Below are positions 49,480 through 57,882 of a stretch of 64,000 nucleotides of DNA, one piece after another. How positions within the stretch are numbered: position 1 is the stretch's first letter; every line of letters starts with the position of its first letter. Source of the stretch: Aquabacterium olei. GTDB taxonomy: Bacteria > Pseudomonadota > Gammaproteobacteria > Burkholderiales > Burkholderiaceae_C. The stretch is taken from contig NZ_CP029210.1 in NCBI RefSeq assembly GCF_003100395.1, forward strand, positions 1,860,001-1,924,000, written 5' to 3'. The notes under the pieces are model-generated. The model saw only the letters and a list, made by a program, of their open reading frames with translations. It did not search any database and was not told the DNA's origin. A program made the translations under genes and the position numbers.

Positions 49480-50523
49480 ATGGATTTGATCGTCAGAGCG
49501 GTGGATGTCGGATCAGGCAACACCAAATACGTCGTTGGCACGGAGGGCACCGAGATCCGCTGCGCCAGCTTTCCTTCCATTGCCTACCCGAGCGCCAGCG
49601 AGACTCAGGCCTGGTCGGCATCCGAGCGGCGCAAAACCGTGTCCATCCCCATTGGACACTTGTTCTACGAGGTCGGGCCCGATGTCCACCTGGTGGCCGA
49701 TTCCGTGCGTGCAACCCAATTGCACGACGAGTACACCGACACGCCCGAGTACATGGCCTTGCTCCGAGGCGCCTTGCATCTGATGAAGCAAAGTCGCATC
49801 GACCTCCTGGTGGTGGGCCTGCCCGTGGCCTTGTTGCACCTCAAGAAGGCGGCGCTGGAGAAAGCGATGACGGGAACGCATGAAGTTGGGGGTGGCAAGA
49901 CGGTGACTGTCGTCAAGGCACTCGCTGTGGCGCAGCCTCAAGGGGCGTTGGCTCATTACGCATCGGTGCACAAGAAGATGGCCACCATCGGCAATGAGCA
50001 GAGCTTGATCATCGACCCAGGCTCACGAACCTTCGACTGGTTGGTGGCCAGGGGCATGAGGCAGGTGCAAAAGCAAAGCCATTCGTTCAACCGTGGCATG
50101 TCGGATGTGCTGCGCCTGATCGCGGCCGAAATCAGCAAGGACATCGGCAGCCCCTATCGCGACCTCGACGCCATCGATCTGGCCTTGCGAACGGGCAAGC
50201 AGCCTGTGATTTTTCAGAAGTCCTACGACATCACCAGGTTCATGCCCATGGCTGAGGCGGTGGCGCAGCAGGCTGTGTCGGCGATGAAGCAGTACATTGA
50301 ATCGCCACATAGCTTGCAGAACATCATCCTGGTTGGCGGCGGTGCCTTCCTGTTCAAGAAGGCGGTGAAGGCTGCGTTCCCGAATCACAAGATCCATGAG
50401 GTCAAGGAACCCATGTTTGCCAATGTGCGGGGCTTTCAACTGGCAGGGCAGAACTATGCGCGAACGGTGATGGCCGCGCCACGGGCTGATCAAGGTGCGA
50501 CGCCGTCGGGGAGCAAGCCATGA
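49480..50523 (+). CDS. ParM/StbA-like actin-fold protein (PRTRC protein D type)
   Basis: 347 residues from ATG 49480; GGAGG lies eight bases upstream, and the longer open frame from 48739 crosses non-coding leader. Actin-fold motifs: phosphate-1 RAVDVGSGNTKYVV, phosphate-2 SLIIDPGSRTFDWLVARG, adenosine motif NIILVGGGAFLFKKAV. Such filaments push plasmid copies apart or act in PRTRC cassettes (ParB-related, ThiF-related). The ParB-like gene nearby fits that idea, but PRTRC proteins A, B, C, E, F and ThiF are not seen here. A small gene overlaps its stop. Confidence 0.85.
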   Translation: MDLIVRAVDVGSGNTKYVVGTEGTEIRCASFPSIAYPSASETQAWSASERRKTVSIPIGHLFYEVGPDVHLVADSVRATQLHDEYTDTPEYMALLRGALHLMKQSRIDLLVVGLPVALLHLKKAALEKAMTGTHEVGGGKTVTVVKALAVAQPQGALAHYASVHKKMATIGNEQSLIIDPGSRTFDWLVARGMRQVQKQSHSFNRGMSDVLRLIAAEISKDIGSPYRDLDAIDLALRTGKQPVIFQKSYDITRFMPMAEAVAQQAVSAMKQYIESPHSLQNIILVGGGAFLFKKAVKAAFPNHKIHEVKEPMFANVRGFQLAGQNYARTVMAAPRADQGATPSGSKP

Positions 50524-50798
50524 ATGCCAACGCCAAGGTCAGTGGGGAACCGATACGGCTGGTGTTTGAATTGGCGCGTGCCGATCACCCCAGGCTGTAC
50601 GACGATCTGATCCAGTTCCCCAAGGGCACCAAGAGGATCAATCGACTGAGGGTGCTTGCATACGATGGCTTGCTCATTCAGAGCGGGCACATCGTTTCCA
50701 TCGTGGCGTCTCGCTCAGGCGGTGATCAGCAAGGGGAGGAGGTAGGTCGCGGGGAACAGATCACCAACGATTTGTTCGGGCCGTCCATCGCGGACTGA
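50520..50798 (+). CDS. Small partner of the ParM-like protein, 92 residues
   Basis: ATG overlaps the ParM-like stop (ATGA). MNANAKVSGEPIRLVFELAR, then ADHPRLYDDLIQFPKG and TKRINRLRVLAYDGLLIQSG. The short strand followed by helices and the place directly after an actin-like gene suit a ribbon-helix-helix centromere adaptor, as ParR or StbB. The adaptor role is inferred from position. Confidence 0.6.
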   Translation: MNANAKVSGEPIRLVFELARADHPRLYDDLIQFPKGTKRINRLRVLAYDGLLIQSGHIVSIVASRSGGDQQGEEVGRGEQITNDLFGPSIAD

Positions 50799-50845
50799 TC
50801 AGAAAGCTGTCGAAGAGGTTTCTCCGATGGGTGGCACGCAGCGCG

Positions 50846-50989
50846 TCAGGCGTTCTTCCTGAGGTGGTCGGCGTAGCTTGAAAATGAAGGTCTGCCTTTG
50901 CTGGTGTTCAGCTTGGCCAGACTTGTCTTGCTGATCCGCTGCTGAAGGTAGCCACATACCTCGTCGAACCTATCAACGGATATGGACGC
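50846..50989 (-). pseudogene. Possible truncated gene tail at the edge of the backbone
   Basis: On the minus strand a frame opens right after TAA (50992-50990) and ends at TGA (50848-50846). It reads SISVDRFDEVCGYLQQRIS, then KTSLAKLNTSKGRPSFSSY and ADHLRKNA. The composition looks like a real protein C-terminus but there is no start codon. It may be the remnant of a backbone gene cut when the kinase/QueC island arrived. The rest of 50799-51062 shows nothing else. Confidence 0.3.
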
Positions 50990-51062
50990 TTAGCAAGCGA
51001 TCAATAGACGGATCTAGTCGTGTTGCCGCTGATCTGATCGCTTTATGCCGATCAAAAATGTT

Positions 51063-52445
51063 TTACGAGGGGAAGGGGTTGCCCATCGTTGATTGCTGCT
51101 GGACCGCTTCGGCATTGGCCTTGAGGATCGCGATGGCTTGCCGCACAGCAGGGGATCGGCAAGTCAAGGGGTCCATTTTTTCCATGAAGTAGCTGGGATG
51201 CTCCAACATGAGTTCATACACTCGGTGAGCAAGACCGCTGTCCTGGACCGAAGCAATCATGGCCTTGCAGGTGTCCATGGCAGCGAAGCGATTCTGCCGA
51301 TCGGCGGCGATGATTGCGGCTTTCAGCGCGTCTGCCTTGTCTGACTCAAAGACATGCTGAGAGTGAAACAAGATGGACATGTTGTCGGCGACTGTTTCGG
51401 CAAAGCTCCAACCGTACTCTGCGTGCTGCGACATTTCAAGATAGCCCTGAATGAAGCTTGCCAACCGTCCAGGGGGTAACGGCGCTTCGGCAATCGCATA
51501 GAACAAGTCGGAGGGCATGTCTATGCATACCCGGTGGCGTTCGCTGGGTGAGAGCATGGCCAACTCGTCAATGAACTGCCCCAGTTCAAGTAAGTCAGTT
51601 TGGTTCGTGGACTGCCATCGATCGATGATTGCCTGCTGTGTTCCCAACACTCCGCCGGAGCCATTGGCTCGCCCAAGGATTACGCTAAAGGCCAGAGTTA
51701 GACTTTGGCGCAAGGCGGAAAGCGATGGGTAGCGGCGTGCTTTGTCCGGGGCGCAGGCGCGCTCAATGACCACAAAAAGCGGGGGCGGAAGGAGCCCCGG
51801 CGTCAAGTCTGGTGTGTCTAAGCCGCTGAGCAGTACAAAAAACGTCTTGCCTAACATGTAGATGTCATCTGAGGCATCTGCATGGCGGAATCCTCCCGCG
51901 AAGAACTCCGGTGGCATGTATCCGGGTGTGCCGCCATATACGGATGTGCGGGTGAACGCAGTAGCCGCGTTCGGTTGTACGCACAAGCCCAGATCGGACA
52001 CCACCAAGGTGCCGTTCCCTACGAGGAAATTCTGGGGCTTGATGTCTCGATGGTAGACGTTCTTGCTGTGTAGTTGCTCGATGCAGTCGATCATCCTATT
52101 TAGGTATTGCTCCGCCACCGCCAGGTCTTGTCGAAGGTGCGCAGCCTGATTCATCAGATCACCATGTTCGAAGAACGGCATGACAAAGTAGGGCGGCGAG
52201 TGTTCTAGGTTCGCATCCAGGACTGGGGCAACGTAGGGGCTTCCGTTGAAGCTCTGCATAACCCGGACTTCACGTCGAAATCGATTCTTCGTGTCGTCGT
52301 CGGTGTGGTTGCAATATTTGAGAACGAGCCGCGTGTCAGGCAAGGCGAGTGGACTGACGAACAGGACCGTGCCCATGCCTCCAGCAGAACTACACAGCCC
52401 CGTAACCTTGTATTTGCCGTCTACAACAGAACCTGCACTTGACAT
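51063..52445 (-). CDS. Ser/Thr protein kinase (Hanks type)
   Basis: 460 residues. Kinase domain at about 10-270: GLCSSAGGMGTVLF (Gly-rich loop), Lys43 in LVLKYCN, Glu59, catalytic YHRDIKPQNFLV with Asp134, DLG (151-153) in place of DFG, then GGTPGYMPPEFF and DIYMLGKTFFVLLSG. The C-terminal half (about 270-460) is helical and not recognised; no membrane span or PASTA repeat is present. It is divergent from the QueC-like operon across 300 bases and may be part of the same system, as kinases often are in defence islands. Confidence 0.85.
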   Translation of the reverse strand: MSSAGSVVDGKYKVTGLCSSAGGMGTVLFVSPLALPDTRLVLKYCNHTDDDTKNRFRREVRVMQSFNGSPYVAPVLDANLEHSPPYFVMPFFEHGDLMNQAAHLRQDLAVAEQYLNRMIDCIEQLHSKNVYHRDIKPQNFLVGNGTLVVSDLGLCVQPNAATAFTRTSVYGGTPGYMPPEFFAGGFRHADASDDIYMLGKTFFVLLSGLDTPDLTPGLLPPPLFVVIERACAPDKARRYPSLSALRQSLTLAFSVILGRANGSGGVLGTQQAIIDRWQSTNQTDLLELGQFIDELAMLSPSERHRVCIDMPSDLFYAIAEAPLPPGRLASFIQGYLEMSQHAEYGWSFAETVADNMSILFHSQHVFESDKADALKAAIIAADRQNRFAAMDTCKAMIASVQDSGLAHRVYELMLEHPSYFMEKMDPLTCRSPAVRQAIAILKANAEAVQQQSTMGNPFPS

Positions 52446-52694
52446 GTCATCGCCTCCCTCAGCACGTATGGCCCGGGAACCCCTCCCGTCAGCCCCTTAG
52501 CTTAGGCGCATCTCGTCGTTTGCAAGTGGCCGATGAGGTGCCCATGTGGCTTTCCAATAAAACTCGATAGCCTGCAGTGCAGGCTAGCCCCGAGCAAAGG
52601 GAGGTCGAGTTCATGTATCGATGGGCACCGCCTGCAAAAGGTGTCCCTGACTATGCCCTGGTAGCCCGGGTTTGTATTCAGTCAAACGAATCAT

Positions 52695-52732
52695 TTGACA
52701 AAGTCTAGAAAAAAAACATAAACTTTGACAAA
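52695..52732 (+). promoter_or_regulatory. Promoter with paired TTTGACAAA sites before the QueC-like operon
   Basis: TTGACA (52695-52700, perfect -35), 16 bases, then CATAAA (52717-52722) as -10. TTTGACAAA occurs at 52694-52702, over the -35, and again at 52724-52732, over the expected start. They are 30 bases apart, three helical turns. Each is a palindrome (TTTG-N-CAAA). This is what an autoregulating XRE repressor would need; the operon encodes such a protein. The remainder of 52446-52745 holds no gene. Confidence 0.6.
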
Positions 52733-52745
52733 TGGAGGGCATCCA

Positions 52746-53312
52746 ATGAGTGACGGACCGCACAGAAGCCTTGGCCTTAGGAAGCCATGGCGACAGTTGG
52801 CTAAGCTTTGCGACAACGCTGCATACGCACAAGCGGAGGTCACTCATGCAGCCACCAGCGCACTCGTAAGCGACTTCAATGAGGTGTCTGGTGCCTTGCT
52901 TAAGGCCATCAAGCGTGTCTTCGATTGCGAGGGCAATTCTCTGGGCTCTCCAGAAATTGCGATGTACCAGTTGAACCTCGCTCGTTCTCTCGCTGCTGGG
53001 TCGGTCTTTGGGCAAAACGCTGTCAAGTGCAGCCAGATGCTAGTCAGCGAGGGCAAGTTAGAGCCCGAGAGCTTCAACATTGCAATTGGCGTGGCCGCGA
53101 AGATGCGCGGTCAAGCCAACTTGAGGGCCTTTCACGAGCACTACCTCGAAAAGACGAGCGAGTTCAGGGCTAACAAGGTAGTTCGTCGCTTTCAAGAGGC
53201 TATCGACTCGTTGTCGATTGGTTCGCTGGGTAACATCCTTGTCGAAGCACGTACCACCAGGATCCGGCCAACGACCAGAAGCACCGGACTGGACGAAGGG
53301 GTGCGACTGTGA
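52746..53312 (+). CDS. Helical protein, first gene of the QueC-like operon
   Basis: 188 residues from ATG 52746 with GGAGG upstream. It is predicted almost all helical (WRQLAKLCDNAAYAQAEVTH, SDFNEVSGALLKAIKRVFDC, FHEHYLEKTSEFRANKVVRR) with a basic tail. It could be a structural, sensor or target protein of the PP-loop enzyme. No family is recognised. Its stop overlaps the GTG of the next gene by four bases. Confidence 0.6.
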   Translation: MSDGPHRSLGLRKPWRQLAKLCDNAAYAQAEVTHAATSALVSDFNEVSGALLKAIKRVFDCEGNSLGSPEIAMYQLNLARSLAAGSVFGQNAVKCSQMLVSEGKLEPESFNIAIGVAAKMRGQANLRAFHEHYLEKTSEFRANKVVRRFQEAIDSLSIGSLGNILVEARTTRIRPTTRSTGLDEGVRL

Positions 53313-54679
53313 CCATCTATGAGCCCAAAGAGATGACCGTCGATGTCTTCGAAGAAGATAGTGCTTGCAAGCGAGGCGCCGTTCCTTGTCGAATTGGCAG
53401 GGACATCAGGTTCAAAACGGAGGCGCTAGAGTCTTTCTCGACCCATCGATGGGATCCAGTCATCTATGACGCTTTTCTGGTCGCTGCCGCCGTGGAGTTC
53501 TGCGACCGCACCCTGGTGCGCAGTTCCATGAACTGGGGCCGTAAGTTCATTCTCCATGTGCCTGTGCACGATGTTCACAAGTGGACGGACAAGGCCGCTC
53601 ACGGGGCGCTGACGGAGGCATTGAACCTGCTGACTGGCGACGACTGGCAAATCGTATTTCGTACGCGGAAGGTCCCGGTGCCTCCTCCAGCGCAGGAGAC
53701 GATGAAGTTTCCGATGAACGCGGAGGCCGTCATGGCGTACAGCGACGGCATGGATTCGCAAGCAGTGGCGGCGCTCGAAGGCAAGAAGCTCAACGGGCGG
53801 GTAGTGCGTGTGCGCATCGGCACCAGCGAGCGCGACATCTCAAGGCAAGAACGAAAAGAGATGCCCTTTCATGCGGTTCCCTACAAAGTGAAAATCGCGA
53901 AGAAGGATGGTGAGAGCAGCGCGCGCAGTAGAGGATTCAAGTTCAGCCTGATTTCTGCAATGGCTGGGTACCTGATTGACGTGCCTGTGGCCATCATTCC
54001 TGAGAGCGGGCAAGGCGCGCTTGCTCCTGTCCTGCTGCCCGTGGGACATGGCTACGAAGACTATCGAAATCATCCGGCCTTCACTGCCAGGATGGAGCGC
54101 TTCGTGTATGCCTTGCTGGGCTACCGTTTCAAGTACAAGTTCCCGCGCCTGTGGATGACCAAAGGCGAGACCTTGAGGGAGTTCGTCGAAAACTGCGAAG
54201 GCGGCTCCAAGTGGAACAAGACCCGTTCTTGTTGGCAAACCTCGCGCCAAATTGGATTTAATGGAACAAGGCGGCAATGCGGGATCTGCGCTGCATGCAT
54301 ACTGCGGCGCCTGAGCGTCCATGCGGCAGGTCTGAAAGAGGCAACGGATGTCTACGTATGGGAGTCCTTAAGCACCAAGACCTGGGAAGCGGGGGCGTCC
54401 AAGGACTTTGACCTTTTTACCAACGCCTTGCGCCAGTACTCAGTTGCCGGGGTTCTCCACTTCGAGCACTTAGCAGGGCTTCAAAGTAGGTCTGACTACC
54501 AACTGACCAGACGACTAAGCAATTTTGAACTGGCTGAGTCCCTCGGGGAGAGCCCCGTCAGCGTGTCGCAAAAGCTTGACCGGCTCCTGCGGCAACACGC
54601 CAAGGAATGGTCAGCCTTCACGAAGGACCTTGGACCGAGGTCTTTCGTGAGGCAGTGGATACGTAGTAGTGCATCATGA
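53309..54679 (+). CDS. QueC/QatC-like PP-loop enzyme with extra N-terminal domain
   Basis: 456 residues, about twice the size of housekeeping QueC. Residues 1-135 form an added domain. The PP-loop is AYSDGMDSQA (Ser145-Ser150), a variant of SGGxDS. Four Cys (308, 324, 327, 330, the last three in QCGICAACILRR) form the QueC zinc site and are intact. QueC makes preQ0 from CDG using ATP. Larger QueC-like proteins occur in anti-phage systems such as Qat and type IV CBASS. No queD, queE or queF is near, which argues against queuosine synthesis and for a defence role. Confidence 0.75.
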   Translation: MTIYEPKEMTVDVFEEDSACKRGAVPCRIGRDIRFKTEALESFSTHRWDPVIYDAFLVAAAVEFCDRTLVRSSMNWGRKFILHVPVHDVHKWTDKAAHGALTEALNLLTGDDWQIVFRTRKVPVPPPAQETMKFPMNAEAVMAYSDGMDSQAVAALEGKKLNGRVVRVRIGTSERDISRQERKEMPFHAVPYKVKIAKKDGESSARSRGFKFSLISAMAGYLIDVPVAIIPESGQGALAPVLLPVGHGYEDYRNHPAFTARMERFVYALLGYRFKYKFPRLWMTKGETLREFVENCEGGSKWNKTRSCWQTSRQIGFNGTRRQCGICAACILRRLSVHAAGLKEATDVYVWESLSTKTWEAGASKDFDLFTNALRQYSVAGVLHFEHLAGLQSRSDYQLTRRLSNFELAESLGESPVSVSQKLDRLLRQHAKEWSAFTKDLGPRSFVRQWIRSSAS

Positions 54680-55845
54680 CTAAAGAGAACTATGAACTGA
54701 GCCAATTTGAGCTCGGCGAGCGACTTAGAAGCGCGCGGGAGACCGCTAACCTGACGCAAGACGTGGCTGCGAAGGCTGCCGGACTTTCAAGAACCACGTT
54801 GGTGGCCATCGAGAAGGGGCACCGCGCTGCCAAGCTCATGGAGCTGCAGGACCTGTGCAGGTCCTACGGCGTGTCCGTCAATTCAATCCTGCGTCGTGAG
54901 TCTGTCCATGTGGACCTCGTACCTCGGTTTCGCACACTCGCTGAAACTGGCGAACCATGTATAGATACGGCAGCAAGGTTGCTCAACGACTTGGTCAAGG
55001 CGGAGGTCGAGCTTGAGAACATTCTTGGTGTTCAAAAGACCTACAACTATCCCGCCGAAAAGAGCATCCTGGCCGGAGATGTGCGCCAACAGGCCGAACA
55101 GGATGCACTCAACCTGCGTAACTGGCTCGGGTTGGGGGATGGACCTATCCGTGACCTATACGTCATCTTGGAGTTGCAATTAGGCATCAGGGTGTACACG
55201 CGCAAGCTTGACGGCAAGGTGTCTGGGTTGTTCGCCTATGACGATGCTGTGGGTGCCTGCATGCTCATCAACTCGACCCACCGCCGAGATAGGCGCAATC
55301 AGACAGGGAGCCATGAGTTGGGGCACTTTATTGCCACTCGCCGCAGACCTGAGATTTATCAGGACGAGATGTACGACAATTCGCGAGAGGAGCGATATGC
55401 CAATGCGTTTGCGCGGGCATTTATGACTCCAACGAGAACGGTCATGGAGAAGTTCAAGGAGGTGACGATTGGGTCGTCGCACCTGACGCGTCGGCACATC
55501 ATCTTGCTGGCCAATTTCTTCAGCGTGTCGCGCCAGGCCATGGTCATGAGGCTGGAAGAACTTGGACTAACGAAAAAGGGAACGTGGGATTGGTTCCAAG
55601 ACAACGGCGGGATCACCGACGAGCAAGTCCGCCAAGTGCTAGGGGAGGATGGCAATGAGTTCCCAGCTGTCCAACCACAGCAATCGTCGCGGTTGTACCT
55701 CTTGGCCATCGAGGCTTGGAAGAGGGATCTGCTCAGTGAGGGGCAGATGTCGGACTTGCTCAAGCTAAGCCGTGAGATGGTGCGAGAACTACTCGATGAG
55801 GCTCAAGAGGATGAGGTAGATGACCTTTTCAAGCTGCCTAACTGA
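54676..55845 (+). CDS. XRE helix-turn-helix plus ImmA/IrrE metalloprotease
   Basis: 389 residues, ATG overlapping the QueC-like stop by four bases. Residues about 12-70 are an XRE-type DNA-binding domain (LGERLRSARETANLTQDVAA, LSRTTLVAIEKGHRA). Residues about 160-300 are the ImmA/IrrE (COG2856) domain with the zinc motif GSHELGHFIATR (His213, Glu214, His217) and the distal EERYANAFARAFMTP. Such proteins repress their own operon and cleave a repressor or toxin when triggered. It is the likely binder of the TTTGNCAAA sites upstream. Confidence 0.88.
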   Translation: MTKENYELSQFELGERLRSARETANLTQDVAAKAAGLSRTTLVAIEKGHRAAKLMELQDLCRSYGVSVNSILRRESVHVDLVPRFRTLAETGEPCIDTAARLLNDLVKAEVELENILGVQKTYNYPAEKSILAGDVRQQAEQDALNLRNWLGLGDGPIRDLYVILELQLGIRVYTRKLDGKVSGLFAYDDAVGACMLINSTHRRDRRNQTGSHELGHFIATRRRPEIYQDEMYDNSREERYANAFARAFMTPTRTVMEKFKEVTIGSSHLTRRHIILLANFFSVSRQAMVMRLEELGLTKKGTWDWFQDNGGITDEQVRQVLGEDGNEFPAVQPQQSSRLYLLAIEAWKRDLLSEGQMSDLLKLSREMVRELLDEAQEDEVDDLFKLPN

Positions 55846-56449
55846 GCAATCGCCCACTCTCGTTCTCGACTCCAGCATCATCATCAACTTGCTGGCCACC
55901 GGCCATGCAGAAGCGATTTTGCAGGCATTACCGGGCCTCACCTGTGTCACCGAAACCGTGATCGGCGAAATCAAAGGGGGTGCAGAGAATGGTCACGGGG
56001 AGTCGGCGAAGCTCGTTGAGCTCATCGACAGCGGGAAACTGGATGTCGTGGAGTTGGACAATGAAGCGCTCGAAAGCTTCATCTCTATTGTGTCGGGCTC
56101 AACGTCCGACTCGCTTGGGGACGGAGAGGCCGCCACTCTGGCGTTCGCTCACCGCAATGGACTGGTCGCGGCAATCGACGAAAAAAAGGCCAGGCGAGTG
56201 GCTGGTGAGAGTTTCGGTTCTCTGACAATTGCAACGACGGTCGACATCCTCGCGTATGCGCCTGTAGGGCTGGTGCTGGGCAAAGAGCGGCTGTCTAAAA
56301 CAGTTCTTGATGCGCTACGCCTAGCGCGGATGCAGGTATGGGAACCACACTTTGATTGGGTCGTCGCGCAAATAGGTCCTGCAAACGTCCCCTTATGCCC
56401 AAGCCTGAGGCGGCTTGCAAAGCGAGTCCGTGTGACCACCGCCCAATGA
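55820..56449 (+). CDS. PIN-domain nuclease
   Basis: 209 residues, starting 26 bases inside the end of the XRE-ImmA gene. The PIN acidic set is visible: Asp17 (LVLDSSIIINLL), Glu50 (VIGEIKGG), Asp101 and Glu103 (LGDGEAATLAFA), Asp120 (AAIDEKKARRVA). PIN proteins are metal-dependent RNases and are often the toxic partner of XRE/ImmA proteins. It closes the operon. Confidence 0.8.
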   Translation: MTFSSCLTEQSPTLVLDSSIIINLLATGHAEAILQALPGLTCVTETVIGEIKGGAENGHGESAKLVELIDSGKLDVVELDNEALESFISIVSGSTSDSLGDGEAATLAFAHRNGLVAAIDEKKARRVAGESFGSLTIATTVDILAYAPVGLVLGKERLSKTVLDALRLARMQVWEPHFDWVVAQIGPANVPLCPSLRRLAKRVRVTTAQ

Positions 56450-56803
56450 ACTGCGTCTACTTTGCCAGATGCGCACGCCGAGCAGTGGGTGGCCGAGGAT
56501 CATCTGGGCATGTTGACTCTTTCTGTAGACTGGCGCGGCTCAAGGCGGCACCCCAACCGCTAGGTTCTCATGCCCGACGTGCTGGAAGCTGCAACCCGAG
56601 GGGTGTTCCTGTCCCCCACAGTTTTCAGGCTCGCCGTGTACACTAGAAACCGCGTTATGGCTGTCGTTTGACCGGCAACCATCGTTGCAATCACCACCTT
56701 CCAGCGTCGGTAAAAATGACGGTAGAAAGAAATCTTGGAACTTCAAAAACCTAGTGTTCATGCGGCTCTCAAGGTGCCGGAAATGATCGAGTGGGAGTGA
56801 CCT
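56450..56803. other. Non-coding junction between the island and ccm genes
   Basis: About 350 bases without a supported gene. Near 56730-56801 a short plus-strand frame ends LQKPSVHAALKVPEMIEWE and a TGA, but it is only about 24 codons after a stop, so it can at best be the tail of a lost gene. No tRNA, transposase or clear att repeat was seen. This is the probable right boundary of the accessory DNA. Confidence 0.35.
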
Positions 56804-57490
56804 TCAGGGCTGGCCTGTCGAGGCCTTGACGCGATCCATGCCCTGACGCGCCAGCGTCTCGCCCTCGGAGCCGGGTGGTGACACCGCCGCCAGTTGCCTC
56901 CAGTGGGACATGGCCTCGTCGGCGCGCCCCGCGCGGTAGGCCGCCATGGCGGCCAGCGCATGACTCTTGGCATGCTTCGGGTCATGCGCGAGGGCCCGTG
57001 CGATCCACTGAGCGGGCTCGCCTTCCAACTGGCCGCCCTGCGCCGTGGCCAGCACGTCGGCCAGGTCCGCCATCATCTGCGGGTCGTCGGGGGCCAGCCT
57101 CAGCGCTTCGCGGTAGGCGTCGGCGGATTCACGCCAGCGCTCCATGGCCTGGTATGAACGGGCCAGCACGAACCACCCTTCGATGTCATCGGGCGAAGCC
57201 CTGAGCTTCTCCGCCAGGCGCTGCGTGGCCTGCGTCATGTCCACGCTGTTCATGCGGTGGGCGGGTGATTCAGTCTCCACCAGCATGGCGCGCGGAGCGC
57301 CGAGCACCGCATAGAGCCCGGTCGCCAGCAGTGGCACGGCGAGCGCAGTCAGCATCGCGGTACGACGTCCGCCTGAGGGCACCGGGGCCGCATCGGCCTG
57401 GCGGGCGAGCAGCGGGCGGCAGAGAGAGAGGGTGACCAGCAGTGTGGCCAGGCCCGCCACGGCGATGAAGAGCCCCATGTCGGCATTCAT
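56804..57490 (-). CDS. ccmI: CcmI-like TPR protein of cytochrome c maturation
   Basis: 228 residues from ATG 57490, overlapping the ccmH stop by four bases. Two membrane spans at the N-terminus (MGLFIAVAGLATLLVTLSLC and TALAVPLLATGLYAVLG) are followed by TPR repeats (WFVLARSYQAMERWRESADA, RALAHDPKHAKSHALAAMAA). In E. coli this part is fused to CcmH. It presents apocytochrome c to the haem ligation complex. It is last of the row. Confidence 0.85.
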   Translation of the reverse strand: MNADMGLFIAVAGLATLLVTLSLCRPLLARQADAAPVPSGGRRTAMLTALAVPLLATGLYAVLGAPRAMLVETESPAHRMNSVDMTQATQRLAEKLRASPDDIEGWFVLARSYQAMERWRESADAYREALRLAPDDPQMMADLADVLATAQGGQLEGEPAQWIARALAHDPKHAKSHALAAMAAYRAGRADEAMSHWRQLAAVSPPGSEGETLARQGMDRVKASTGQP

Positions 57491-57882
57491 GTCTGGCGCT
57501 CCGGCGTCGGGGTGGTGTGAGTCTGCGGGCGCTGCCGAAGGCGCAGCAGCCGCCACCCGAGGGCCCCCGCGCCGAGGGCCAGCAAGGCGAACGGGCCTGC
57601 CCACAGCACCGTGGTGTCTGCGCGCACCGGCGGTTCATACAGCACGAACTCGCCGTAGCGCTGCACCATGAAGGCCCGGATCTGCTCGTCGCTTCGGCCC
57701 TGTTCGATCTGCCGGGCGATTTCCGCTTTCAGATCGCGCGCCAGATCGGCATTGGAATCCGCCAGTGTCTGGTTCTGGCAGACGGGGCAGCGCAGCTCTG
57801 TGGCGAGGGCGTGAAGGCGATCCGGTGCAGCCCCAGCGGGCCAGACCACGGACAGCACCACCGCAATCAGCAGTCGCTTCAT
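57487..57882 (-). CDS. ccmH: CcmH, apocytochrome c thiol reductase
   Basis: 131 residues. Signal peptide MKRLLIAVVLSVVWPAGAAP, then the redox motif LRCPVCQNQTLADSNADLA, then a membrane span (WAGPFALLALGAGALGWRLL). It keeps the CxxCH cysteines of apocytochromes reduced in the periplasm. ATG 57882 overlaps the ccmG stop by four bases. Confidence 0.92.
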   Translation of the reverse strand: MKRLLIAVVLSVVWPAGAAPDRLHALATELRCPVCQNQTLADSNADLARDLKAEIARQIEQGRSDEQIRAFMVQRYGEFVLYEPPVRADTTVLWAGPFALLALGAGALGWRLLRLRQRPQTHTTPTPERQT

